Source: Lycorma delicatula
Taxonomy: Eukaryota; Arthropoda; Insecta; Hemiptera; Fulgoridae
Direction of reading: 5' to 3'
Assembly: GCF_047948215.1 (NCBI RefSeq)
Contig: NC_134460.1
Coordinates: 129,378,324 to 129,442,323 of the forward strand
Length of the DNA stretch: 64,000 nt
Numbering within the stretch: the first letter of the stretch is position 1; each line of letters opens with the position of its first letter. Below, one piece after another: positions 12,359 to 24,405 of the stretch. The notes under the pieces are model-generated. The model ran no database searches and was not told the origin of the DNA. It saw only the letters and a program-made list of their open reading frames with translations. Both the position numbers and the translations under genes were made by a program.

Positions 12359-12735
12359 AAAGAAAATGTTAAAAACCAAAGAAATAATAAAAAGATTAAG
12401 TGAGAATGATGAATATAAAGAGAGAGAAAATTTGAAAACTAGGGAACGTGTACACAAATTAAGATCAGAGGATTATATCAAACCAAAAAGTGATTAAATG
12501 ACTGGCAACAAAAAAGAAATAAACGAATTGATGATCAACTCCGACTTCGGGAGAATATTTCGACTTAGGGGGAATTTGTCCGATAATATCAGAGGTGTAA
12601 TGAACTAAACGATAAGAATTTTTTGCAATTCATTAATGGTCGGGCATGTATGGCTCAATGCGTATGTTGTTGTGAGAGTCTATTTTTCAGTCACTCTGTA
12701 GTTAACTTTAATGTAGATAAAATTAAACATAAATT
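12359..12735 (+). pseudogene. Probable Helitron-type (RepHel N-terminal) coding relic
   Basis: Reading across frameshifts and a stop, the plus strand gives a basic repetitive segment (SENDEYKERENLKTRERVHK, then RIDDQLRLRENI) followed by a Cys-rich segment (CMAQCVCCCESLFFSHSV, then NFNVDKIK). This order, charged ENxEY/RERE repeats then a Cys cluster ending in LFF.HSV, is what I associate with the N-terminal part of insect Helitron replication proteins. No Rep or helicase motif is present in the fragment. It sits inside the nested R1 pair. Broken and short, so the family call is tentative. Confidence 0.4.
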
Positions 12736-12854
12736 CCAGAAAAGTTAAATAAAATTAAATAGAAAATCCAAAAATAATACGATTCTAAATTATAATTTTC
12801 AATTAATATTAAATAATCAGATATTTCATTAAATCCATTACATATGTAGTAATA

Positions 12855-13465
12855 CCTATTAAATTACGTACACACATTTCTAAAAGTCCATAAAATTTTA
12901 TTTCACTAATAACTTCTGATTTTTTTTTTGTTATTAATGAATTATTATTTACTATAATTTTTTTTTTACAATCACGGGTTAATAATTATTAATAAATCAA
13001 TATATTAATTTTAAAAAAGTTAAAAAAATAAATTAAAAAAGAAAAACATAAAAAAAATGAGGTGAATTCTGATCGAATTGTAAGCGGGCACTTCCCTCTT
13101 ACTATTTGGATCTTACAAGACTTCCCTTGTAAGATCCAAATATTTCATTAATTAAAATTTTATTTCGCTTTAACTCTGGAACCAATGAAAATAAGTACCA
13201 CTTACGAAGCCCTCTCTCAATGAGGGCTTATTACTGCAGTTAAGAAAATTCCAAAATCCAAAATTTTTGATATTTTGGACACTTTTGGTTCAGTCGATTG
13301 CAATCAAAAGGGGAGGTGCACTACTAGATGTTACAACAGTTCCAAATCCAAAATTTCAACATCCTACGGTTAATCGTTTTTGTGTTATGCGAGATACATT
13401 CGTACGTACGAACGTACCGAAATTTTTCGCAAACTCAATACTTCATTTACTTCGTAAATGGAAGT
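12855..13465 (-). repeat. R1 repeat family, copy 2 (minus-oriented, nested)
   Basis: Inverted relative to copy 1. It carries the family body (TTTCAACATCCTACGGTTAATCG, GTACGTACGAACGTACC) and ends with the head hairpin in reverse (CTTCATTTAC...GGAAGT). The tail end is truncated at CCTATTAAATTAC (12855). A 66-codon plus-strand frame within it is non-coding. Confidence 0.75.
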
Positions 13466-13530
13466 AAAAATGTGTATATGTAATTTAATAGGTGTATAAG
13501 GAAGTCATGTGGTGTCCAGATCAGATTTTT
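13466..13530 (+). repeat. Detached tail of R1 copy 1
   Basis: Reads GTAATTTAATAGG...AAGGAAGTCATGTGGTGTCCAGA and then T-rich: the plus-oriented tail that follows directly in the complete copy at 57250..57310. Its position implies that copy 2 (and perhaps the Helitron piece) landed inside copy 1. Confidence 0.6.
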
Positions 13531-14879
13531 TTATTAAAAAATAAATAATATTAATATACATATTATTTTAAAGTATTTTGTAGATTTGATATATTATCTT
13601 GAATTATTATTGAGTTACTTACTTACTATACTCATATTGAAAAAAAAGAAAACATGATAACATATTCATTCAAGTCTTAAACAATTTATTTTTTTCATAA
13701 TCATAAAATGGAATTACCTGTTAAAAAAAATCTAATATAATATTTCCCAAAATTACCTTAATTTTAGTATTCCTTTGAAATACAAGGAATAGAGGTATGC
13801 AAACTAATTACTAAAATAAATAGTAAAACAAGAAAGTGTTTACAAGAAAATTATTAAAGTTATTTCGATTTTGTAAGTTATCATCAGTACACAATAAGGA
13901 AGTGATATATATTAAATGTATATAAATTTAATAATAATAATTATGTAATAAAACTAGTAAACTAATCGGAATTCATAGGAATAAAACTTAAGGAACGTGA
14001 TAACAGTTTAATAGTCTTACGAAAGCGAGCGTCACAAAAATATTTACAGTAAATTAAACATTTTTAAAAGTTATTAGATACTGTTCTTCCTACAACGTTC
14101 AACAATGAATCTGCTCTTCTATATTTATAATTAATCAAATATGCCTTTACTTCAATTTAAATCTTTCTCTTAATTTGCACCATGTATCCTAAATTGCCAT
14201 AATCATTTTCATAAATAAATTATTAAATGTCTAACCTTTTAAAGGATCTTCTTTTATCTTCGGCTTTACCGTGAACAGAGCGTTAGCAGTTTTCAAGACA
14301 GTGAAGATAACGCTAAACATATGATTTTTTACATTTTTCTTTTTTTTACTGTGCTATTACACTTATTTTTACCCATGTTTCATCTGATTTTTTCCTCCGT
14401 TATTCTGAATAAGGTTGTTTAGCTAATTTTTTTTTTTTTTTAAATATATATATAAAAAAAAATTACAACAAATAATTATTTTATATTTCTTTAAAGAATA
14501 TAATAAAAAAGAAGAAAAGAAACAAATAAAAAAAAGATTAAAATTTACAATTAAATCTCTATACTGTAATAGGGGTTGAATAGGGCGTGCCGTCATTGAA
14601 ACATTATTAAACGTCAATTTGAACCATCAAAATCAATTTACATCTTTCCGGTATGTTTGTCCATGGAAAACATGGACCTGTCATTTTCATTTCGATCTGC
14701 TTTATCCATTTTGCTGTCAATAGACTATTTGACACAAACATAATCTACAATACTAACACTATATTGGCTTATATACAACAAACAACATGTAAAATCTTTA
14801 AAATAAACAATAAATAAAATTTTGTAATTTGAAACGTTTATGAATAGGATATAAAATGCCGTTTAGAATAAAAAGAAAA

Positions 14880-14880
<1 letters not shown>
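13531..14880. other. AT-rich sequence without a recognised feature
   Basis: No convincing frame or repeat. The 14423..14617 minus-strand frame is low-complexity. Confidence 0.55.

Positions 14881-14883
<3 letters not shown>

Positions 14884-14920
<37 letters not shown>
14884..14920. repeat. (TA)n microsatellite
   Basis: Alternating TA of about 18 units, followed by a short degenerate TA stretch. Confidence 0.95.
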
Positions 14921-14927
<7 letters not shown>

Positions 14928-16500
14928 GTGTGCGTTTATTACCAATTCATTTCAAATTCGGGATTATTATTTCAATAGTTCGATTACAAAACACATGCAA
15001 CCTCTTCATTTATTAAAAATTACTTTTTTTTTAGTTTTCATCTATCGTTAAATATTTTCAGTTTCATTCTGCAATTAAAAATTAATATACTACAATTATT
15101 GAAAGTCGATATTTTGAGGAATTTAGATTTTAGCATCACAGAATCATTGCAACGGATTTTGTAACTGGTATATATTAAAATTGGTTTCAAGATAAACAAT
15201 AAACTTTGTAAATAAAACCTGAAATTTCATCATTTCATTATTACAATTTAATCTTAAAATGTAGTGTTCAAAATAAATAATAGCCTCTCAGAAAAATGTT
15301 AGAAAATATAAATAATAATGCTATCCAAGATTAGTTATTTAATAACGGAGAATTTCAAAGTGTATTATTTTTACCGAGTAGCTTCTAGTAGTAGAATGAA
15401 CTCAAAAGACAGTTTTGTTTAATCATAAAATTCCAGGTCTTATCGGTAATTGAACTCAGGAATCTTAAGTTTAAACGGTAAATATCTTAATGAAAGACAA
15501 CAATAATAACGAACAAAACCAAACAATTAAAGATTTATTTGTTGTAAATATCACGAAGTTTAAAGAGAGGTATCGGATATATGAGTGAAGATTGCATTTT
15601 TGTCAAATTTATTAAACGTGGAAATAAAAGCTATAATATAATTATTATAAATAACATTTTCTCCAAATCTATTAATAATTATTTGTGGAAGTGAACTTAA
15701 ACCTGTTTCTTAATATTTAAAACTATATAACATAATAATAATTATTTTATTTTTTTAATGTATTTTTCTCCCTTTTATACTTTATTTTGCAACATCCACA
15801 GCTTAATAAATACACATAAAGTATAAAAAACGAATGAGAAGATGCATAAAAAATCTGACATGAATAAAAAGAAATGAATTGGACCAACGGTAAATTTTAA
15901 CATGAAAATATTTACCAAAGAGACTAATATTAAAAGAAACTGCGTATGGTGGTGGTTTAACTACGTAAACGTATTTATTATTGATTATTACTGCGTAGTA
16001 TTACCAGTGTCTTGATAGTATTATGTATCATAATTGATCACTATTCAATTTAATTTTAAATAATTTTAGAATATTATAGAAATATGATTCAAGTGGGTCA
16101 ATTGTACATTTGTGATAGATATTGTAGGTGTATGCACTTGCTAAAAAACGTTTGTATACACTTATATCTCCATATAACGTAACGTAACGTAAGCCTTATA
16201 TCTTCATATTATCTTTACATAATACAATGCATTTGCTGTAGCCTACAAAAATTTTTATAAAAGTCTTTGATTGATATCTAGCGTGGGGTTAATAAAATAT
16301 GAAAAAGCGGGTTTAACGTAACTTCAAACCGATCTTTTTTACGACTTTTATACCATAACTTTTACATCCAGAGGAAGATATGAGTTTCCGTCCTATCAAG
16401 CCGTTTAATTTGTAAAACCTTAAGTTTAAGCTAGTCCGTAAGTAAAATATGTGTTGTTTATACGCGTAAGTACAAATTCTCTCAAGTTTTTTATTTTTTA
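14921..16500. other. AT-rich sequence without a recognised feature
   Basis: Contains a short ACGTA tandem (three units near 16176-16192) and a moderately complex patch at 16270-16450. No gene, RNA or classifiable repeat. Confidence 0.5.
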
Positions 16501-16506
16501 TCTTTT

Positions 16507-16655
16507 ACCTCTGGAACCGTCGTTACGTATTGCTGCAGAGGATGAGATGAATGTTTTGTAGCAGCGTGTGTAAAAATGCCATGCCTGATCGGGATTCGAA
16601 CTCGGGACCTCCGGATGAAAGGCCGAGATGCTATATCACTCGCGCCACAGAGGGC
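16507..16655 (-). repeat. tRNA-derived SINE, family B, copy 1
   Basis: Minus strand: tRNA-like head with an A-box-like TGGCGCGAGTGATA, the arm CTCGGCCTTTCATCCGGAGG and a perfect B box in GAGTTCGAATCCC. A CAGGCATGGCATTTTTACACACG linker-type segment, a CTCATCCTCTG tail and CCAGAGGTAAAAG with an A-rich end follow. The complete layout makes this the best copy of the family. Overlapping frames (such as 16551..16739 plus) are artefacts. Not a functional tRNA. Confidence 0.8.
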
Positions 16656-18054
16656 GGCCAGTCAAGTACTAGTTCTTGGTTTGTAACTTTGATTGCTATG
16701 TTATTACAGTCTATGGGTAAAAGTGATTTTTGTGGTTAATTGGCTTTAGTTAATAATATTTTTGGTCTCTTACGTTAGTTTATGTTTTATTAACAACTGT
16801 AAAAAGAAAATACGGTAGGTGAAACTTATGAAGTGTAATTAAAATGACTTTAAAATATGTTGAAGACCCAGACACAGTACTCCAAAAGAACAAAATGTTA
16901 ATTTAACTTTAAACGAACACATACTTATACAGTAATTAGACATGTCTTATCGTATATATTTTACCTTAATTTTGGACTTTATACAAGATTAATTGCCAGG
17001 ACTAGGTCAATGATAAGTTGGATGGAGTTAGATTTAGTTATTTTTTAAAAGATTACGTATAATAAAATCAATTGTTGATGCACGTGATCCATAAGTAAAT
17101 GTAATGTATTGAGTGTTGGATGCATTAATTTCCTCGTTTAATAATATTGATTCAAAACGATTTATTTTAGATATAGCAGATGGTTTTTAAACAATAAATT
17201 TGGCTAACGTATAGGCAAATGAGTTTTACAAATGATATGTAAACATGAATTTTTAAATAAAGAGTAGGTTTTGATAACAAGAAAATTGCATTACAGCTGC
17301 TTACAGAGGAATAGAATTTACTGTCCAAAGTTTAAACGTATGGTGGTAACATGTTGATTCTAAGTCAGTCGGTGTATGGCTATGCCATATAAGTAAACAG
17401 GCGCAAAATTATGACTTGGAAAAATAAAATTCGCTTGTATAGTTTTTTTAAGTTTTAATTTTTTCATGCTTCTGTGAATCAAGTTTTGCAATTTCTAGAT
17501 AATTTTGTAAATTTAAAGTGACACCATGCGGGCTATTAAGATAAAATAAATATACGTCTTCATAAAATATCGGTACTGTAAAAAATTTGTTTACTGACTG
17601 TACATATCAGTCGTTCTACAAATTTATTAGAAATAAATGTTTATGAAAATTATAAGATATAATTAAAATTTAACCGTAATGAAATTTATTTATTATAGAA
17701 TTTAATTAAACAAATAGACTTCATTCGGCCACTAAAATATAAAAGAAATCTACAAAAAACAATAAAAATAGTCGACATTGGGCTTAAATTCGTTTTACTT
17801 TAGGAAAAACTTCTACGGGGCTAGGAAGATCAACGACACGGACAGCATTAAATAATTTGATAATCATGTTAGAGTTTGAATTCTCTGCAATATTAGCGAG
17901 TTAATTCTTTTATCTGTAGGTGTACAGGCATAGTTATATATATAATATACCAGGTATTATTGTTTACAGGAGTATATAAGCTGTATAAATGCACGTACAT
18001 ATTATTATGTTTGCATGTGTGTACGTTTGTGTAATGCGTGGTGTGTATGTTTTA
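16656..18054. other. AT-rich sequence without a recognised feature
   Basis: No credible gene. Small complex patches near 17340-17420 and 17810-17890 are unclassified. Confidence 0.5.
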
Positions 18055-18545
18055 TTTATAATGAGGTATTAAAACAATAGCAGCAGGTAGAGGGGTAGTT
18101 TTAGAGGCATATATAGGTAGGTTACAGATGGGGAGGTTAGTGGGGTGGTTTGATTATGTTTGGCCTCTTTGTATGGAAGACGGGGCAATATTATCGATAG
18201 AAAAGGAGTGGGAGAGCAGATCGGTACAGAAACGACGGCAGGGGGGTAGGTATGGCATTGTTGTCGCAATTACAGTATATAACAATGGCTGGTACCGTGT
18301 GTATTATTGTTGGCGAGCACACCAAGTGTTTGGCCACCGCTAACACTCCCAAAGACACAAACACGACCAATGCAAACCTACCTCCCCTGATACCCCCTTC
18401 TCCACGCCCTATCATCTATGCCCTATTGATATATTGCCCACAATTATTGATACATAACTGGGAGGTAAAGCTTAACCATAACATGCTCCCGGCGCAATAT
18501 CAATATTGTCATTGCAATACCTCCACCGACCACCTATTTTAGCTA
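18055..18545. promoter_or_regulatory. Candidate conserved non-coding island C
   Basis: The strongest compositional island in the window: G/T-rich on the plus strand to about 18250, C/A-rich from 18330 to 18420. Overlapping frames are open on both strands (18128-18542 plus, 18069-18415 minus), but the peptides are unrelated to anything I know, so openness probably reflects composition. Motifs seen: TATCGATA (DRE-type) at 18192..18199; GGGCAATAT at 18183 and its reverse ATATTGCCC near 18432; several ATYRAT words; a GACCACCTA (one base off the Gli/Ci consensus) near 18528; octamer-like ATGCAAA near 18370. Inference: intronic enhancer or intragenic promoter candidate. Confidence 0.35.
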
Positions 18546-18839
18546 TTGTACACAACTTCTCCCTAGAATAACGTAGTAAACAACTGTGTATACGTATAGG
18601 TTATTTAATATAGAAAAATTATCTTCTGATCTTAATACGTAATAAAAAAAATTAATTTATAAAATTAAATTATTAGTTGATCAATTGACCTTTAAACCTT
18701 TCGTAGTATAAATATAATTACAAAAGGAATTAATTTATGCTACTCAAAAAGATTAAAATGTTTAAATATGTAGGAAAGTTAATATAAAAATAAATAAATA
18801 TATCTGTACATATAATAAAATATTATCAAGATACTTGTG

Positions 18840-18970
18840 CGCGCATCATGAAAGAACTACAGGACAGATTCTGATAAAATTTTGCACATTTTTAACTTAA
18901 GAGGATTGGTCATTATCTCCAGTGAGAATTATCACGATATTCCTAATGGGGGTTAAGACAATAAATATAT
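18840..18970. repeat. Unclassified repeat-like patch
   Basis: Contains GCGCGCATCATGAAAGAAC and GATTCTGATAAAATTTTGCAC words of the style found in dispersed insect repeats. No second copy was found in the window. Confidence 0.2.
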
Positions 18971-19189
18971 TCATTAAAGAAAAAAAGGAATAATCCTTTT
19001 ATTTCATTATATGTTTTTCACTATAGTGAATGAAAAAAGATCTGTAAGTTCTGATTTATACCTAAATCACCTAAATTAATGTGTAAAATATTTAATGTAT
19101 TATTATTACTATTGTAGTTAGCACATTTAGCCAATTTTTAATGGTTTTGATTGTTTTTAATTGGCTAACGATATTGGATTGTCAATTAT

Positions 19190-19640
19190 TTAAAAAAAAA
19201 GAACTTCAAGAAAGAAAAGTAACCTATTATTCAAAGTCTGGTAAAGAATGAGATTTTCTCGGTCCTTTAAAACAGCTGAAGTGCGTGATTCTCGGTTAGC
19301 TGCTGACCGACAGCGCAACACAGACTCTAGCTGTAATAAATCCGTAACGCGAATTGCAATTAAATTCCTTAAGGAGTTCATACTGATGTCACTGTAAAGC
19401 TGCTATGGTCACATAAGGATAAATTGGCTTTAGATATAATGTATAGATTAAGTACGGCGATCATGGATCAGAGGTCCTACGTCAAGACCGAAGGTAAAAT
19501 TAGAGGAAGAGAGCTTTTCAGGTTTAAATACTTATTTATCAGTATTATTCTCACAACCATGAGGGTAACAAATACAGCAAGGATCTAACCATTCTGGCTA
19601 CATGTGAAGGGCTCACTTCGATCGTCCTTCCAGTCAAGTA
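19190..19640. other. Unclassified complex block, possibly coding relic
   Basis: Sequence with codon-like complexity. The plus strand reads short open pieces (for example KLLWSHKDKLALDIMYRL and DQRSYVKTEGKIRGRELF) and the minus strand has a 63-codon frame. Neither shows a motif I recognise. It may be a decayed transposon ORF. No splice-site-flanked exon could be defined. Confidence 0.2.
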
Positions 19641-21534
19641 GTAAAATAATTAAAAAAACAAAAAAAAAATGTTTAGCATTATCTTACAAAGAATTTTTTT
19701 TAAACGTCCCAATAATGACCGTTTTTAATTAACAAGATTATACTTGAACATTTATCTCATGATTTACTTAGATTTACCTGATACTGGATGTAAGTTTAAA
19801 TAAAGTTACGAAAAAATACTTTATTATAAACTGTTAATGAACAGCATACATAAAAATGTTTCATGTTAAAACAAAGCAAATTAATTTACTAATAAATATT
19901 ACGGTATGTAAAGGTATAAGTAATTTAATTAATATATAGTTAGAAATAAATAGTAAAACTAAATTAATAATTAAACAGTAAATATTTCGTGAACAATTTT
20001 AAACAACATAGATATTGCAAATGTAATATGTAATATAAATAGTACTTCGTAACTTTATATAAGTACTTATAAAATAAGGGTTGTAAACTTGAAATAGGGT
20101 TACGTAGTAGCTGCCAATACAACAAACAGCAACAGCGACCCCTCGAAAAACACAATGACGAAAGGGTAAAGGAGAATCGAATAAAACACCTTCTAAAAGA
20201 AAACTAAATATAAAGAAGGGTGGGAGATGTAATACAAAAGAAGAATAGTCAATAAATAAAGAAGAAATATTTAAAATGATTGATTTCTATTCTAAATGGG
20301 CCTGTCATTCCTATGGGAGACTGAATGAAAAGTCAACATAAATTTACACTGCTGTCTAACTGCCCACCAAATTTAGAGTGTTAGTAAGTAAATATATTAA
20401 ATGTAAATATATAAATAAATGTTTTGTCTGCGCGTCACTCATTAGTGACTGAAAAAACAGAAAAGCTTGTCATGTTGACTACGGCTGTAAATAATCAATT
20501 GATAAACAACTTTATAAATAATGTTCATTTTCTTTTAAATATAGGCCTACACTACAAACGTAAATAATGAAGGTAACCATGTTTATTTTAGAATCACACT
20601 TATCAATTTCTTTACTAGATTTAACATTATTTTACTAAATAAAACCAATATCAACCAAAAGATCAACTGGGAATCGAACAAATCGTTATATACAATAAAC
20701 CCATATTATACAGACTAATTGTTAGCCAAAATAAGTTAACAACGAACAGAGATTACAGAAATAAAATTAATTCCAAAAGATAAAAAATTAAATATGAGAC
20801 TCCAGTTCTATTAAATGAAATTCGATTTATACGGTAAAATAATTTTATTTTATAAAATTGTAGGTGACAAATTACAAAAAATATGCAGAAAACTGTTTTT
20901 TAAAAAGATAAACGCTAGAATTTTCTCCAACCGAAAATTTCGTTACTTTCAATACATGAACAAATTATTTCAGATAATTTTCTGAATTTCAGTTTCACGA
21001 ATCCAAACAAAAAATTTTCTACTTTTTTGTTTTTTTGGAAGATATTAATTTCAAAACCGATAAAAACAGGTAAGTACAGGTATATTTCAAAACCCGAGAA
21101 TTGTGAAAGTAGAATTCCTAATGCTCTGGGTAAAATTCAACGAAAGCAATATTTTTGGCTGAATTAAATATATTGTAATCCTGAACAAATATATATTTAA
21201 GTATGAGTATATACTGAACCAGGAATTAAAAAATAAGATTTTTTTTCTGAAAAAAAAGGAATTTGATACTTAAAAAAGAATTCAAAGATCTTCTGTTTTT
21301 GTTGCATAATACTTCATATTACAGAATCGGATTAAATTGAATTAATTCAACAATAAAATTAAAATAATATTAAAGAAACGGTAATAAATATATGATAATG
21401 AAAGGTGGTAAAATAATTGATTTTTATCTTCAAAAATAATTTAAAAATCATTATATTGCTAAAGAAAAACTAAGAAACAAACTCTTAGAGAGATAAAACG
21501 TTTAATCAAAAAGCAAACTAGATGAACAGCCGAT
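19641..21534. other. AT-rich sequence without a recognised feature
   Basis: No credible gene. The 19964..20155 minus-strand frame has no homology and no context. Confidence 0.5.
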
Positions 21535-22030
21535 ATCTGCTTTAACTATCTTTCATCATCATTTCATCACGGGTTGGGTCAGTGGCCTGTTTCGGCTTCT
21601 TTCCAGCGTTTTCTATGTCTTCCTCTACAGCTCCAACCAACAAGAGCATATAAATAAAAGCGGCCTAGGAATTCTTTTTATCATGTATTCACTCTAGATG
21701 TTGCTCCTACTTACTTCTATAATGGCATATTTCATTGTTACCGGTATAAATCCACAAATCCCGACGAATGTCCCATTTCTCATCCTATACATTATTTTTA
21801 AATCTCTCATACTCCTCAAAAAGGATATTTCCTTAGCCTGTATCCTACTTTTATTCTTACTTTTAGAGACCCATGCATCACTGCCGTACAGAAGTGTTGG
21901 AATTTCCATGACTTGATATACTGACTTGAATACTTGCCCAATTTCTGAGGTTCTTCCTCATCTTCCTCACACATCTAAACCTGATTGTCTTCATTTCAAC
22001 TTCGTTGCTATTGAATTTACTATCCCTTAT
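21535..22030 (-). pseudogene. LINE reverse transcriptase C-terminal relic
   Basis: Minus strand reads IPTLLYGSDAWVSKSKNKSR, then IQAKEISFLRSM, followed after indels by a KWKQHLE-type and GRRAVGRPRKRWKEAETGH-like end: the C-terminal, post-RT region common to several insect LINE clades ('LLYGSE.W ... EMKFLR ... GRPRKRW'). One or more frameshifts occur between about 21850 and 21600. Clade not determined; distinct from the Jockey pieces elsewhere in the window. A 72-codon frame on the opposite strand is a shadow. Confidence 0.75.
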
Positions 22031-22593
22031 GATTTGAATTTTTGTAAAATATTAAAATTGAATAATTATAATATCAAAAATGAAAAATATTTGAAAAAAT
22101 ATTTATATTAATTGATATCGATACTTTCGTATACTTTTTTAGAAATGTGGATTGATTGTGGATTGAAAACGGAATTTTTAACTCACCACATTATGTTATT
22201 TAACATATATAATATAATTTAACATCTTTCAAATAAGAAATATAATAAAAAAGTTATGTATTAGAATAAGCTGTTTTAAACCCACTTGTTACATTATATG
22301 TGAAATAAAAAACAATTACATAATAGGAGTAAATTATGTAATTCTTTGACGGATAAAGTTAATAAAATTATCCAGCGTAGAAGGAATGAGAAGATATTTC
22401 AGGAGAATTTTTAAAATGATAGTTATCTAGTACTTAAAGATCACAATAAATCTTTTGCAAGTACAATACACTATGTTTTCCTACAAATGTTAAAAGACCA
22501 ACAACGTGTAAATTTTATAAATAAACAAACAGGTTTACATTCAGTACTAATTTAAATCTGATAATCTTGTTCGTTCTGCTTGGTTTTATATAT
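22031..22593. other. AT-rich sequence without a recognised feature
   Basis: A/T-rich sequence between two LINE relics. Nothing identified. Confidence 0.55.
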
Positions 22594-22608
22594 AGTTGGG
22601 TTATTTTT
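22594..22608. repeat. Target-site duplication, left copy
   Basis: The 15-mer AGTTGGGTTATTTTT, identical to 24951..24965. The last T residues could belong to the poly(T) complement of the tail, so the secure core is AGTTGGGTTA. Confidence 0.85.
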
Positions 22609-22767
22609 TTTAATTTTTTTTTTTTTGAGGTTTTTAAGGGCATCGACTACTTTGGTCATTAGCCCCATCCCACTTCAAAAAAAAATAAAAAAAGGTTCTT
22701 TAATTCATATTTCCATGAAGAAAATAAGTGTTCAAAATTTCAATCTTCTAATTTAAAATCCAACAAA

Positions 22768-24405
22768 TTACCGCCTAGGCTTTCCTTTCGGCCATCCTTT
22801 CTTACCTTTTTCCATTCTGCGAACGGCCTCAACTTCCGACGACAGAGTGTCTGAGGCTTCGGACATGGCATCGTCTTCTCTTTCTGACGTCAATGACGTT
22901 CGCCGGCTTACATCAGGTGATGAAAGCTTCAATGGTGCTGTGAGCATCGTTGCAATTGAGTCTAAACTTGCAGATGCACTTTCGACGGCTGATGAACTTG
23001 ATTCAATGTCTAAGGCTGTGCTTGGGCCGGCTGATACAGATGCTCTCGCCACAGTTGTTCTCTGAGCTTTTGGGGCCTCTGTAGGTACAGTTTTAATATC
23101 GTCTGTGTCTGGTGCTTTTTCGATAGTTACTTGCACCTCCATTTTGGTTGACGCAGAGTTTTCCTGTATTCTTGTCACAGTATCCTTAGCTATATGACTC
23201 GTCGTCGGGGTGATCTTTAGATCTTTGTCGGAAAAATCAAGATTTTTCTTCATTACGTCTATTGCTGGAGTTATAATCGAAGATTTTGCCGGTTTTTTAA
23301 ACTGCGCTGGTACGGGTCTTCTGTCGGCGACGTCAGTCCGGGAATGAGCCTTCTCATGTTTACTTTGTTGTATCTGATGAGTCGATTTGATCTTGGAATC
23401 AATGATTCTTTCTATCATTGTCGCGAGACTTGGTGCCATCGTATTAAGCAACTGCACCACGTTGATTTTAGGTGTGGGGGGAGCAGCAGCTGCTTCTGCG
23501 TATGTAGTCGATGGTCTAGGTGTACGTAGGTTTACAATCTTCTTCGCTTCAGGGTAGCTGACTTTTTGAAGCGTTTTAACCTCCTGAATGGCTGTTTCTG
23601 ATTTGTATACTGGGCAGTTCCTGGATCGACAGTTATGGTGCCCTTTACAATTAATGCAGACTGGAGGGTCTTTACATGGATCACCCTCATGTATCTTCAT
23701 TCCGCATATACAAATTTCCTGCGCTTACATCTAGCTGCAGTGTGTCCAAAACGTTGACACCTAAAACATCTCATCGGCTGCGGAATAAATGCCCGTACAT
23801 CAAGCCGATGGATGCCAGCTCGTATCTTTTCAGGAAGATTTGGCCTATTGAATGTCAAAACATGAGAGGCCGAAGGAAGAATCTCACCATTTCGTCTCAT
23901 AGAAAGTCTGCGACAATGTGTCACTCCCTGACTAGACATTTCCTGCACTATTTCTTCTTCAGTACAGTTAAGAAGATCACGGCAAACAACAACTCCTCTA
24001 GATGAATTAAGTGTACTATGCGGTTGGACAGTAACCGCAAATTCACCGATCTTCAACGCCTGGACATTCTGGCTTTGCATGTCGTTTATAGTTTTGACAT
24101 GTAATCCGTTAAACGTCTTACGGATTTCCTTGACAGGACCACCAGCACAATTTGTAATCTCTCTAGCAATTAAGAATGGACTTACTTTTGGAAGTTACCA
24201 TTCTCTTTTGTAATGACCAAAAATCTTGGTTTGGGAACATTATTTCCAAACAAAGCTTTTCTTAAATCTTTACTGATTTTATCAGCATCTTTTCTAATCT
24301 TATCACTCTCCTTACTTTTTTCCTCTTCGCTTGTGGCGAATCGGCGGTTTCTAAACGAGGGTGTTTACGTGCACCCTCTGCCACGTTTGATTGTTCAATA
24401 TTCAT
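22768..24405 (-). pseudogene. Jockey-type ORF1 (gag), three single-base frameshifts
   Basis: Nucleic-acid-binding gag protein of a non-LTR retrotransposon, about 546 codons from ATG at 24405 to TAA at 22768. The N-terminus is basic (AKRKK) and charged. A central conserved part (about 24190-23760) precedes three Cys/His knuckles: CFRCQRFGHTAARC (CX2CX4HX4C), a second ending CGMKIHEGDPC, and CINCKGHHNC...C. The C-terminal half is Ala/Pro/Ser/Thr-rich with a Lys-rich end (KGKKGWPKGKPRR). The frame is broken three times, each by loss of one base: at the six-T run 24316..24321, in TTTTGG 24186..24191, and at AAATTT 23712..23717. Apart from these there is no stop. Known: such proteins package the RNA and, in some families, target the particle to the nucleus. 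Either mild decay or base-run sequencing error explains the shifts. Confidence 0.85.

Noticed and set aside
18069..18542. Protein-coding gene in island C
   Set aside because: Several overlapping frames on both strands are equally open and none shows a recognisable motif or splice structure.
23676..24005. 109-codon plus-strand frame opposite gag
   Set aside because: Shadow of the gag ORF, which has zinc knuckles and a consistent reading direction with the poly(A) tail.
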